Positions 1 to 9,894 of a stretch of DNA of 49,027 bases are shown here, piece after piece. Each line of letters opens with the position of its first letter. Positions within the stretch are counted from its first letter, which is position 1. Position numbers and translations under genes: made by a program. Location: the NCBI RefSeq assembly GCF_022376445.1, contig NW_025955256.1, forward strand, positions 1-49,027, in the 5' to 3' direction. This DNA comes from Fomitopsis serialis (taxonomy: Eukaryota; Basidiomycota; Agaricomycetes; Polyporales; Fomitopsidaceae). The notes below the pieces were generated by a model. It saw only the letters and a program-made list of their open reading frames with translations. It searched no databases and was not told where the DNA came from.

Positions 1-418
1 GGCGTGTACATGCCCCCTGCGAGCCTCCGCACGGCGCAGTCACCTGCAGCGACCATCAATGGCACGAAACGTGATGGATTTGGTGCGGCAGAGGCGGACG
101 AGGAGAACGAGCGCAGAACCTGAACGTGGTCTCGAGCTCCCACTCCACCGTGACCACCTGAATCAACTCAGATGCAGGTTCATCACACTGATCTCGTAGA
201 ATGGCAAGCTCAAAGGCGTCATGTACATGCTTGCCCGACTTCGTATGCACTGTACATAATGACCCGTAGCCTTAGTAGTATGACTTGATATGCTTGTAAT
301 GTGCTGTACTACGAGGGAACACTGACTAATGGTATAACACTTACCTGCTTACAATGGCTTTGATTGCACACTATTAACGTGAAGCTAGTATGAATACGAA
401 GAGCACGACTGAAACCAC
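1..418. other. Left flank, no gene identified
   Basis: No gene can be assigned. A minus-strand open frame at 56-250 has coding-like composition and could be an exon of a host gene leaving the left edge, but it shows no recognisable domain. The LINE 5' UTR must begin somewhere here or just before 419. I could not find a copy of the bases that follow the LINE poly(A) tail (GCATCGCGG at 37713), so the 5' boundary of the LINE is not fixed. Confidence 0.3.
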
Positions 419-2605
419 ATGAGTCAAGCAAGCTACAGAACTACTACACAATGTCTTCACGAGTCGGGTACCACTCCGCAACTGATCAAGAAGAGGTTGG
501 GAATGATTGGTAGGGCTCTGAAAGCTGGGCGCCTTGCTTGGGTGACTAAGGTGTTTTTCCTGATGGAACCCCAACCGCTGGAAGGCGACGACTACATCCC
601 GACAGCGGCTCACCACCTCCTGTGGAGCGGCATCAACCCCACTCTAATCACTGAGAATCATCGCCCGCACCCAGCACCCCTGCCTCCTCGCACTCCTGCT
701 CCAGCGCTGCCTACACCCCGAGCTGGGCCCAGTCACGATGTAGCTCCCCACATGGACGTGCGTCACGACCAACCACTTGAGTCCTGGCTACCTCGGGCCC
801 GTCCGTACCCTCCGCCAGCCGCAGCCGCCGCGCCGTTCCGCGTCCCAACCAACGCTCCAAACCTCCCCGCGAGACCACACACAAGCACGGCACGCGGACG
901 ACCGCTGGCAACCGGTCGCCTCTCTGCGGTTCCCCGAATGTTCGCGCCACGCGCGGTTTCTAACATCGCTGCGCCCCTGAGAATGAACACCCCGCGCGTC
1001 GAGCAAGTGCGCACGAGAACGCCGCAAGTCGGCCAGGCGAGGCCCCCACCCGCGCAGGAGAACGACGTCTTCTGGCACCATGCCGAGCCTCCCGCACCCC
1101 CCCGCCACATCCGTACGCCCGCACCGCTCTTCCAACAGCCACAGGAACCTGAGATCCTATGGAGAACTCCCCTCACGAGGACTGCTTTCGAACCCGAACG
1201 AGCTGTAGGCCGCATGCCTGCGGCTGGTGGCTTTGTCTTCCCACCGAACTTCCAGGCCGAGCCAGACCTCATCCTCAACGCTCTCCCTCCTCCTCCCCCA
1301 TCACGTGGAAGCCGCAACGCGACACCCGGCCCAGCCATACCTCGACACCTTGCAGCACCCGTACCCCGCCGTCCTCCGACTTTCGAACCGCAGGATGTAG
1401 AGATGGAAGACTTGTACCAAAACGAGCAATACCTACCCGTCGGAATGCCACCCCAGCCGCTGCCGGTCGACGCCCACCCCATACGTCAAAACCCTATCAA
1501 CCAACACGACGGCCGACACGAGCACGCTGCTCCTCAACCCGCCTTCAACGGCCCACGCGCGCCAACTCTCCTGCCAGCTCACCCGATGTCGCTACCGGGC
1601 GAAACTCCAGCACCTAGCGGAGGATGGCGCGTCATCGCCGGGGGCTTCGACCCCTCCTGGAAGGTCACAAATGTCGCGAGGACGCAAGTCGACGACTGGA
1701 CCGAACGTAACCGCCCAGCCGTCTTCCTTCAGATACCGAACAGAGGAACTCTGGACGCAGGTGGCTACGAATGCCGTCTTGCGATGGAAGACGCGCTGAA
1801 GCGGATGGGAGTAGCTAAGCCCGAGATCGAGTTCCCTACACCCGAGAACGAGGAGGTCGGAGAGAATGCTCCGCCACACTGGTGCGTTGCTTTCGGACCA
1901 ACGACCCAACAATGCAGCGATCTTGTTGCGAAACGCTGGGTCTCCACGAACGACACCACCTTCGCGATCGTCGAGTTCTCGTTCGATACGTCCCACTTCG
2001 TGGGCTTCTGGCAAAATCTTGAGTACTTCGACGACGCGAGCTTACCCGGCATGCGACACGCCTTCCGGAACGCGATCCTCTTCCTCTATCAACACGGCGA
2101 CCTCAAGAACGTGATCCTACGCGATATCGGCACCCTCGGCAGGTGGCACGGCCAAACGCCGGCATACGTGATCGACTACATCTTGCAGTCTGTACAAGTC
2201 GACCTACTCGAATGCCGTGGCCCACGCTCGCGCCGGAACACGCTAGTCCGGCTATACTGCGAACCACCCACGTCGAGCCTAAGCGAGTGGCTCGCTTTCC
2301 GCAAGGCCCTAAGCGAATGCCGCCTGAACAGGCCGGGCGCAAAGACACCAGTATACGTCGAGAAGACGTTCAAGTGTCGGTACTGCCACTGTGTAGACCA
2401 CCCGACTGGTCTATGCTACCTCAACGACGTCCCGTTGTGGCACGGTCCCGAGAGAACGCCTGACGAGCCTACCGCGACTGAACAAGCCCAGCCTAACCGT
2501 AACAACGCATCGCGAGGCCGCGGCGAGACAGGCGGCAGAGGCGGTAAGAACATGGGTCACCACAGAGGTGGCAACGGTGGCAAAGGTCGTGGCAACAGGC
2601 GTTGA
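419..2605 (+). CDS. LINE ORF1, gag-like RNA-binding protein
   Basis: A 728-residue protein if the ATG at 419 is used; an in-frame ATG at 563 is an alternative. The N-terminus is helical, and residues about 80-420 are a long Pro/Ala/Arg-rich disordered stretch. A folded region at about 425-640 is followed by a CCHC zinc knuckle (C-x2-C-x4-H-x4-C, within FKCRYCHCVDHPTGLC) near residue 655. The tail is RGG-like (RGRGETGGRGG). By family analogy it coats the LINE RNA in the ribonucleoprotein that carries out target-primed reverse transcription. The frame is uninterrupted. ORF2 starts about 290 bp downstream. Confidence 0.8.
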   Translation: MSQASYRTTTQCLHESGTTPQLIKKRLGMIGRALKAGRLAWVTKVFFLMEPQPLEGDDYIPTAAHHLLWSGINPTLITENHRPHPAPLPPRTPAPALPTPRAGPSHDVAPHMDVRHDQPLESWLPRARPYPPPAAAAAPFRVPTNAPNLPARPHTSTARGRPLATGRLSAVPRMFAPRAVSNIAAPLRMNTPRVEQVRTRTPQVGQARPPPAQENDVFWHHAEPPAPPRHIRTPAPLFQQPQEPEILWRTPLTRTAFEPERAVGRMPAAGGFVFPPNFQAEPDLILNALPPPPPSRGSRNATPGPAIPRHLAAPVPRRPPTFEPQDVEMEDLYQNEQYLPVGMPPQPLPVDAHPIRQNPINQHDGRHEHAAPQPAFNGPRAPTLLPAHPMSLPGETPAPSGGWRVIAGGFDPSWKVTNVARTQVDDWTERNRPAVFLQIPNRGTLDAGGYECRLAMEDALKRMGVAKPEIEFPTPENEEVGENAPPHWCVAFGPTTQQCSDLVAKRWVSTNDTTFAIVEFSFDTSHFVGFWQNLEYFDDASLPGMRHAFRNAILFLYQHGDLKNVILRDIGTLGRWHGQTPAYVIDYILQSVQVDLLECRGPRSRRNTLVRLYCEPPTSSLSEWLAFRKALSECRLNRPGAKTPVYVEKTFKCRYCHCVDHPTGLCYLNDVPLWHGPERTPDEPTATEQAQPNRNNASRGRGETGGRGGKNMGHHRGGNGGKGRGNRR

Positions 2606-2894
2606 TACTTCCCCTACTCATGTGCACCATCAGTCTTGTATATCGCAGGAATTCTACTGCTGATCGAATGAATGAACATCATGTCCCTAACTCTCGCAGC
2701 AAACTGATCTGAAACGGAACACGTTCAAAACTGACCAGAACCACGCCAATCGAGTTGCCCACATATACTGACCGCAATGCGGGACAGGAAAGCACTTGTA
2801 GGCGCGGCTCTCCCTCTTCTCTATTCCAGCGACGGGCACTCATAGACTTGCCCGGTCGAGAGACTTAAGCAACAGATGCCTCAGCATCTCGCGC

Positions 2895-3289
2895 ATGTCA
2901 CCTGAGAGGCCCAGGAGCGGCCTCCTCCTCCCGTGGATCGTTGTAGCGGGAGGCCTGATAGCAACGGCAACATCACACATCGAAAACACACACACGGTAC
3001 GGAATACTGGCAACGGCTCAACTCTCCTCCGACAGAGAGAGATCGCCGCGCCTCCTGTCCGCGTCGATCCCAATGACCAGCCGGAGGAACCTGGCGGCAG
3101 GGCGACTGCCGACACCACACCGCATGCCAATGCGTCGATCGGCAGCCGGGAGACTAGAACGCATAGAGCGCACGACCCCACCACTCCGCATGCCCAACCT
3201 AGCACGAACACACACCCATGCCACAAAAAGAAGGGCAGACGAACAAAAGCATCAATAACGATCAGTACTCTAAACATAAGCGGCCGCGG
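2895..3289 (+). pseudogene. LINE ORF2 fragment 1: N-terminal leader and start of the endonuclease
   Basis: An open frame from the ATG at 2895. About 110 residues of low-complexity leader lead into a TLNISGRG-type strand, the first beta strand of AP-endonuclease domains in this LINE group. The frame runs straight into the left LTR of the gypsy element at 3290. It resumes in frame at 29444 once the LTR element and one GCGG copy are removed. The start codon is inferred; the spacing from ORF1 (stop at 2605) is normal for a two-ORF LINE. Confidence 0.75.
3286..3289. repeat. Target-site duplication GCGG, left copy (partner 29440-29443)
   Basis: GCGG directly precedes the left LTR and directly follows the right LTR. 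Keeping only one copy restores the LINE ORF2 frame. Confidence 0.9.
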
Positions 3290-4819
3290 TGTGGTGATGG
3301 CGAGTCCCCGGTGCGTGGACGACGCGGAAGGGAATTCTTGGTATCGGTGAAAACGATGGGCGGGGGTCGTTGGTACAAGTTGACGGTTGGCGGAGGAAGC
3401 GAGCGAGGTCTGTGGTACCTCGCGGAAGGGAAAGGGGAGATGGGGTGGTGCGCCGCACGCTTCGTTCGCGATGTCTTTTAGTGAAGACTGCCTTTCCTGA
3501 GCCTGGTATACTCGATAGCCTTCCCTCCGACGTTCCTAACCTGAGCTCTCCTCGATCCTGAGCCTGAGCCTAACTTCTGCGACCTTCCTTAGCCTGAACG
3601 CGAGCCTGAGACGAGACCTGAAGCCTGAGATTGCCCGGTGCAACCTAGATACTGAGTCCTCAGAGGTGGTGGTAGGTAACTAACTCCCCTTTTCCTCCGT
3701 CTCCCCCTCTAAGTCTCCCTCCGCCGCTGTTTCCCACGTCCCACCCTCGCTGGCATCCGTTTCTCTCCTTTCCCGTTCCTTCCGCACCCGCCTCGTCTCC
3801 TTCCGACACCTCCCCGTACCCTCCTCCAGCTTCTTCCGCTTCCTCCGCCAGGCCCTCAGTGCTCCCCACCGTCTCCGATGCCCGTCGATGCTCCCCCAAA
3901 CCCGTCCACCATCGTCTTCACCACCCGGTTCTACCGCCTCATCGATCTTCTCCGCGACGAGCGTGTAGTAGAGCCTCGCCTGAACCCCGATAGTGACCGC
4001 GAATGGCTTGCCTGGGCCCATGGAGCTCGATGGTTAATCGTGCGTCCTTTTTCCTCCGTCCTGATTCCCGATCGTCCTTCTAAGCGGCCGTTCTCCCCGC
4101 GCAGCGAATGCTCTTCGACTCTCGTTCCCGTGCAGTGGCCCACGGCGATGCTTCCCTTCCGCTCGTCCGCCGCTACCCTGACGTGCAGGAGCTGATCGAG
4201 TATCTCGACCAGGTCTTCCTCACTCTTCCGTCGCAGCATAGCTATGTCGGCGAGCCTTTCCCTCTGATTGCCTGGGCCCCGAACCGAGTCACCGCCGAGC
4301 AAGCCGACGCAGAGATTGGCCGTCCCCTCCTTCCGGTTCGCTACTTAGAGCGTCCCTTACAGCTCTCGTCCTATCGTGCTTCTTCCGACAGCCTCGACGG
4401 CCTCCTTAGTCGGTTTCAGGGCCTCCTTGATGAGTGCCGCACCGCTAACCGTGACGCTCGTTCCGAGGCTGTCCATATCGCCCGAGGCCTAAATTCTGTT
4501 GAGGCCAGCGTCCGCGACTTACACGTTCGCTTATCGGAGGGAGTGTACGTTCCCGACGGCTACTCCGGGATACCGCGTCGCCTGCGGTTCGCGCACCCTC
4601 AGGACTTCGAGGCGATGGAGGAGGGAGAGGTCGAGGATGAGGTGCCGGAGGGACCTGGTGTTCATGTACAGTAGCTGTCTTCAATCCGCAGTTTTACTTG
4701 GTCGTCCTTCGCCGAGGCGTTTTTCCTCCAATCGACGTTGCTTCGTTCCGCGTTGTCCTACACCTGAGAGTGCGTCGTTCCGAGCTCGTACTGGTGCTCC
4801 CATGTGGGCCCACCCCACA
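3290..4819 (-). repeat. 3' LTR of the gypsy element (left copy)
   Basis: The LTR begins TGTGG and ends CCACA (5-bp inverted ends). It aligns end to end with 27913-29439. By eye I find four differences: a T run near 3476-3479, a GGTGG/GGTG length change near 3665-3672, a C run at 3686-3689, and one substitution at 4585 (C here, T at 29205). It carries a spliced plus-strand ORF (see 3878-4674). Confidence 0.95.
3878..4674 (+). CDS. Antisense gene A inside the left LTR, unknown 243-aa protein
   Basis: A plus-strand gene lying wholly within the LTR, opposite to gag-pol. Exon 1 is 3878-4039 and exon 2 is 4105-4674. The 65-nt intron starts GTGCGT and ends CGCAG, and joining keeps one open frame of 243 codons. 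The protein starts with a helical segment (TRFYRLIDLLRDERVVEPRL). A central region rich in Leu and Arg could form a coiled coil (DGLLSRFQGLLDECR), and the end is acidic (EAMEEGEVEDE). I recognise no known domain. The identical organisation in the right LTR differs by one residue (Arg to Trp), so the frame is kept in both copies. It may be a real gene or a fortuitous open frame in GC-rich DNA. Confidence 0.5.
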
Positions 4820-4833
4820 TCTACCCCCACCTT
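4820..4833 (-). promoter_or_regulatory. Polypurine tract next to the 3' LTR
   Basis: On the minus strand, AAGGTGGGGGTAGA lies immediately before the LTR. This is purine-rich as expected of the plus-strand primer of an LTR element, with two T interruptions. Confidence 0.55.
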
Positions 4834-5124
4834 GAAATTCTGACCGTCCTCGGTCAGACTCCTCCCCTTCCTAATCCAGCGCGCCTCCGCTGCCCTTAGG
4901 ATTGTCCTAAGTCCTAAGTGATCGGTGATCGGCCGCGCGCCTCCGCCCATCTCGCTTCTCCAGCGCTCCGCCCGACGCGTTGATTGGCTGGGATCGCAGC
5001 CTGATCGGGCAATCTCCTTCCGATCAGTGTGGCTAGGCCTCCCCTCTTCCGCGTATAAGACCTGCTGCGGCTTGTGCTTCTCCCTTCCGTCTTTCGTCTC
5101 GCTCCCTTCTTCCCCTCACCAGCT
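4834..5124. promoter_or_regulatory. Leader and putative promoter of antisense gene B
   Basis: This is non-coding sequence between the purine tract and the ATG at 5125. TATAAG lies at 5054-5059, about 70 bp before that ATG and followed by a pyrimidine-rich stretch, a typical layout for a fungal core promoter. No ORF is visible. Confidence 0.4.
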
Positions 5125-7244
5125 ATGTCTCGCCCTTCCCCGTCTCCCTCCGCTACCTTGGACTTCACCGCCGGGCTCCCTGACGAGGACTATCCGACCC
5201 GCCTCGCCGCCTCCGCCGAACTGGTCGCCCTTGAGGCGCGAATCAGCATTGTCGCCGCTCGCCAACCGACCATGGGTCGCCACCCATCGCACGCGCAAGC
5301 GGGTGCGTGGTTGGTCTGGGGTCGTCAGTTGTGTTACGCCTGGGTAAGCGGCCCCGTCCCCCTCCTTCCCTCCTCCGCACCTAACGGATGTCATAGGCCG
5401 TGTAGTACGACGTGCACCTCGACTACGTCCTCACGCACGGGCTGTTCGAGACACGGTTGCGTCCCGAAACCGAGGCCGCCCTGGACGAGTTCTGGGAGCG
5501 ACTGGAAGGCTTTGCCAGCCAACCATCCCGGTACCAGGGCCCCCTCCAGACCCTCCAGCGCGAGGCCCAGCTGCGTGGCCGCCGGTATGGGTCAACCGGC
5601 TACTGGGCCGGCACCACGTTCGAGATTTCCCCGGCTGTCCTCGCCCCTTCGCGCCGCCCCGCCTCTCGTGCTCCATCCCCGTCACCAGTCCCTCATCCGT
5701 CCCCTCTCCCCGCCACCGCCGCACACCTGTCTCCCCTCCCCGAGCCTCCCCGGTCGCCGCCCCCCGAACCTCGACCTCTGTCCCCTCTCGAGTACGACGA
5801 GCCGATGGTGCGTCAGTCTCCCGTCTCCGAGCCTCCCCGGTCGCCGGCCCACGAACCTCAACTTCCGTCCTCCCTCGAGTATGACGAGCCGATGCCTGAG
5901 CCCGCGGCCTGGAACAGTCCCGTTCCCCCGCCCACCGTGCATCTCGTGGCCCTTGAGGACGTTCCGGCGCCCGAGCCCACCCTTTCCGTGGCTGGGCCGT
6001 TCGGGTTCCCTTTCCCTGAGCCGGCTCCCTCCGCCTCCGGCCGCTATGCCCGCGCGTCCTCGCTCGCGTTCACCGAGCGGGGCCCTTCCGTCCCTCCTCC
6101 CGTGCCGTCGGCTGTTCGCCGCCGCCCGCCTCTTCGCCTCTGTTTACTGAGAGAGGCACACCCGCCCCCCCCTTCCTCTGTTCGCGCCGTCGCCCTCGCC
6201 TCCCATCGCCCCTTCCATACCGTCTCCTCCCCCCGGTCCTCCGCGCGGAACCGCCCTGTCTCGCGCGCCACCGACCCCACCTCCGATTGACACCATCGAG
6301 GATGACGCGCTGGAGCGGTCCATGTCGCCTCGCGCGCTGGAAGAGGCGATTTTCGCCAGCGACATCGGGACCCGGCTCTACCGCCCGACCCAACCGTCCC
6401 CTCCTCCCGCTCCTCGCCCGTCTCGCCCGATGCCGCGCCGCGTCCACCTCAAGCTTCCCAACCGCGGAGGCGTCCCGGCCGTTCCCCCTTCGCCGACAAT
6501 CGTCCTTCCGTCCCCCGCTCTCCCCGACAAGTTCCCTCCGGTGCCGCAGCGCACTTCCAATGCCGAGCGCCCGCGGTATGGGCCCTACGTCTACTCCCCG
6601 ACCACTCCTTGCCCTGAGTGCCGTCGCAACCGCTTCCGGTGCCGCATCGACGCCCTTCCGGGCCACGCTTGCGCCGCGTGTAGTTCCCGGAAGAAGAGGT
6701 GCGCGTTCAGCGCCTTCAGTGAGTCCCGTCTTCGCCCCTCCTTTTCCCGCCTGCCGTCCTTGCTGACTTATCTCCTCGTTTTCCAGAGGAGGGGGCCCCA
6801 AGCTTCTTCTACATAGGCCACCATCCCGACCTCCCTCAGTCCGCCCTCGACTTCTACGACTGGGTGACTACCCCGGGAGGCACCCTCGTCGGTCCCCGCC
6901 CTTCGGATATCCGAGCCGACTTCCCCTTCCGCGGTGCTCCTGTGCCGCCTCCTCAGCCTCCCGCCCCTTCCGCATCCTCCGAGTTGGTCGCTGGCCCCTC
7001 GCAGCCTCCACCCGCCCCCTCGACCGCGCCCGCCGCTCCTCCTCGCCTCCGAACCGTTCAGGATCGCCTCGATTGGATGGCCAGCCGGTCTGGCGAAGTC
7101 CGGCAGTTCTTCCGCCGCCCCGGTCTGCTCGGCGCCCCTGAAATCCCCGACCCAGAAGATGAGCACGACGAGCTGGAGGAAGACGTGGAAATGGAAGGTC
7201 CGGAGAGGCCTGAGCGTGAGTTTGAGTCGGAGGAGGGCCAGTAG
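5125..7244 (+). CDS. Antisense gene B, Zn2Cys6-type cluster protein in the gypsy element
   Basis: A plus-strand spliced gene between the left LTR and the integrase. Exon 1 is 5125-5343, the intron 5344-5405, exon 2 5406-6718, the intron 6719-6786 (GTGAGT...TTCCAG), and exon 3 6787-7244. The N-terminal 150 or so residues look folded. A long Pro/Ser-rich linker follows, with repeated FTERG-P-PP units. Then comes C-x2-C-x6-C-x11-C-x2-C-x6-C (CPECRRNRFRC and CAACSSRKKRC), the six-cysteine pattern of fungal Zn2Cys6 DNA-binding domains. After it come a WV-containing segment and an acidic C-terminus. Two one-base gaps, near 6136 and in the C8 run at 6165-6172, must be allowed for to keep one frame. 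It may be a regulator encoded by the element; the function is inference. Confidence 0.6.
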
Positions 7245-7725
7245 GTAGTCGTAATTGCGCAGTAGTCTTCTCCCCCGATGTACATCCCTCCATGTCGAGT
7301 CCCGCCATTGTACAATGTATCTCTGCTTACTCCACGAGCCCCGCCGACCGCGCCATGTTCGTCCGCCCGTGTGATAGGCTCCCCGAGCCCGCGCATTCGT
7401 TTCCCCCACTTGTCACCGGATGGGCTGCCCGTTGATCCCCAATCGCCTCGAGGCTTCCGCCCTGCGCAATCACCTCGAGGCTTCCATCCTGTGCGCCTAG
7501 CTCGTTGATCCCTTTGATTTCGAGCTGTGCCGACGCCTCAAGGCTACTGATCCTCCTCCTTCCCCTTCCACAGTCCACTCCTACCCTCATTATCGCCATC
7601 AATCCGTCCTTGCCTCGGGTATGCGGGTTGTCCGTCCGTTCCACCTCCCGCATCGTTCTTAAACCGCGCCCCGAGCAACTATCCCGCCCTGCACATCGCT
7701 TTCTCCCTACCCCTCTTTCTTCCGC
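7245..7725. other. Spacer between antisense genes B and C
   Basis: Pyrimidine-rich, with short open frames only. A roughly 20-bp unit (CCTCGAGGCTTCC-type) occurs twice at about 7446-7490. I see no gene. Confidence 0.4.
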
Positions 7726-8610
7726 ATGAGCGGCCTTCAGACTCGCGTCCCCTCCACCGCTCGCCGCCTCTCCAGCGTCGAGCGTCGTCCCTTCTTCAAT
7801 CCCGATGAGATTCCCCTTCCGTTCCCTCCGTCGCCTATACCGGTCAATCCTTCCGCTCCGGTTCCGCTCTCAGCCATCCCTATCGAGGAGCGCCTCGCTC
7901 GTCTAGAGGCCTCTTCCGCCTGGCAAACCCGCCAGCAGGAACGAATCTGGAACGAATTTGTCGAGTTCCGCCGCACCGTCAACACGATGCTCGAGGCCCA
8001 TGCTCGGGATATCGATCGCGGAGACACCCGCATCGCGATCCAGGTCAACGGGCTCCTCGACCTGTTCCTGGAGCACCGCCGGAACTACGAGTCCTACCTT
8101 AACACCCAGCGCCGCCTCGAAATCCGTGCCGGCTTCGACCGCGGGACCGTCGATCGTCGCCTCGATACTCTTGCTGAGAAGGTTCGTGCCCTGGAGGGCT
8201 TCCGGGGTTACGTCCGTTCCCGTCTCGACACTATCCAAAACGATTCCTCCGTCCAGGCCGCCCTCGACGTCATCGAGACCCAGCTCTCATACGTCCTTGA
8301 GCATATCCGCTCCACCCCATCCAGTTCGTCCGCCCATGCCTCTCCGCCCCTCCGCAGGTCACGCTCTCCCTCCGACGCGACGCCCCCACCTTTCCCCCCT
8401 CCGCTTGACTCCCCGCCTCCCCTTCTCTCCGTCAATCCCCTTCCTCCGTGTCCGACTCCTCCTCTTCGTCGTCCACGGCAAACCGCTCTTCAAGCTCTTC
8501 GTTCTCATCTGGTAGGTACTCCTCCCATTCTTCTAAGTCCGCAATCTCAACCCGCGCCTTGTCCCTTCCGCGATAGGGTATCACCCGGAATGCAGCGTAT
8601 CTATGCCTAG
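7726..8610 (+). CDS. Antisense gene C, coiled-coil protein overlapping the integrase 3' end
   Basis: An uninterrupted 294-codon plus-strand frame from the ATG at 7726. Residues about 45-195 are rich in regularly spaced Leu, Ile and Arg (IEERLARLEASSAWQTRQQE, LDTLAEKVRALEGFRGYVRS) and look like a long coiled coil. The C-terminal third is Pro/Ser-rich. There is no recognisable family. The last 180 bases overlap the minus-strand end of gag-pol (stop at 8432-8434), so the two genes converge and overlap tail to tail. A GTAGGT near 8513 could be an intron donor, so the last 30 residues are doubtful. Confidence 0.5.
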   Translation: MSGLQTRVPSTARRLSSVERRPFFNPDEIPLPFPPSPIPVNPSAPVPLSAIPIEERLARLEASSAWQTRQQERIWNEFVEFRRTVNTMLEAHARDIDRGDTRIAIQVNGLLDLFLEHRRNYESYLNTQRRLEIRAGFDRGTVDRRLDTLAEKVRALEGFRGYVRSRLDTIQNDSSVQAALDVIETQLSYVLEHIRSTPSSSSAHASPPLRRSRSPSDATPPPFPPPLDSPPPLLSVNPLPPCPTPPLRRPRQTALQALRSHLVGTPPILLSPQSQPAPCPFRDRVSPGMQRIYA

Positions 8611-9370
8611 ACACACTCCCGTCCAGTTCCGCGAGGATGTATGATCCTCCCTCCGTCCGCCGTACCATGATCATTGGGCCCAGATACCGTTGCTTCGCCT
8701 TCCGACTATGTTCCGTCTCGATCTGGGAGTTCCGTACTAGCACTAGTTCTCCAGGTTCGAACTTGTAGTCCTTGATAGTATGTTCGTTCCGCTTAATGAA
8801 CTCCTTGACCGACCTATACCTCGCCTTAAGTACCTTCCGATGTATATCGTTGAGATCCTCCCTCCGCTTCAGCAACTGTCGGGCTCGATGCGCGATAAAC
8901 TCCTCTTGCGTCAGCATCTCCTCCGGTGCCGGGACCAGGTACGTTGCCTCCGCTAGGTCGAACGGGAAAATTGGCTCCACCCCGTGCATGATTCTGTAAG
9001 GTGACATCCCCGTACTTTTCTGTATCGATACCCGTTCCGCCCAGAACACCGCGTCAATTACTGACGGCCACTTCGACTCGTTTCCTCCGCATAGCTTCAT
9101 CGTTGCTTCACGCACGTCAAAGTGCCTCCGCTCGACGATCCCGTTCGCTCTAGAGTTATACGGCGAGATCTTGATATGCCGAATCCCGTATTTCTTCGCC
9201 AGGTACTCCATCGCCGCAAGGAACGCAGGACCATTGTCTGTTACTATCTCCGCCACCGCCCCCCACCGACAGAGAATATCCTCGTATATCCATGCCCCAA
9301 GTATCGGGCCAGTCTCCCTCCGCAGCTTCCGGAACTCTGGGTACGATCCTAGCGAGCACCTCCCCTGCAT
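8432..9370 (-). pseudogene. Gypsy integrase core and C-terminus, cut off by Plavaka
   Basis: The second half of the integrase, continuing in frame from 22002 once the Plavaka element is removed. The second catalytic Asp is in EIVTDNGPAF and the Glu is in SRANGIVERRHFD, completing the DDE triad with the Asp on the other side of the insertion. The C-terminal part resembles a GPY/F module (RYLGPMIMVRRTEGGSYILA). The end is strongly acidic (DDEEEESDTEEGD), and no chromodomain follows. The frame is intact here. Confidence 0.88.
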
Positions 9371-9894
9371 CAGGAAAAACTCAGATGTCTTTTCAAGACA
9401 CCAACGCTTTGCCTAAGCAAAAAAGTGTCCAAGACAAGTGCATTTCCGTTTCTGCTTGGCCAAGCGTACAAAATCTGGTGTATTCCTTAAACGGTTTGTT
9501 CACAAGCACACAAGCCTGTACATGCAGAGGCTGTGTGCTGTCTTGAGAGCTTGATGCAAGCACACAAGTTACATCCTTTCTGGCATACTTGATTACTTGG
9601 ATTTAAGCCGTAGCATTTGACTGCAGATTGTTTACGATAATCGCTCTTTTCGGTTACTTCGTACAACAATGCGGTATATTCTTAACGACAATACAGAGCA
9701 AGTTTCCCAAATACACATGGTAGCTGCAACAGCGCGAAAGGCTCATGGACGTGAACGTGTACTACATGTTTCCGAGATAAGTGTATATACGTGGATAGTG
9801 TCTGACTCGGATACACTTCAGCACGAGCTTTGAAATAGAAACTATACCTTATTGAACTCACCTTCGGAAAACGGTGCCGCTTGTCATGTAGCAG
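9371..9894. other. Plavaka left subterminal region
   Basis: AT-richer than its surroundings and without a gene. It contains several short direct and inverted copies of CCAAGACA/GTCTTG-like words that also occur at the right end, as expected of subterminal transposase-binding sites (inference). Confidence 0.45.

Noticed and set aside
763..1617. Several long open frames overlapping LINE ORF1 on both strands
   Set aside because: They are shadows of a GC-rich, Pro/Arg-rich coding region; none has a motif, and ORF1 itself has the zinc knuckle.
5074..6150. 358-codon plus-strand open frame overlapping antisense gene B
   Set aside because: It is out of phase with the exons that carry the cysteine cluster and reads through the intron at 5344-5405; its composition is a frame shadow.
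6070..6801. 243-codon minus-strand frame in the antisense gene region
   Set aside because: Arg/Gly-rich mirror of the Pro-rich plus-strand frame, with no gag-pol similarity.
8432..8700. Chromodomain at the integrase C-terminus
   Set aside because: The end is an acidic tail after a GPY/F-like module; no chromodomain aromatic residues are seen.
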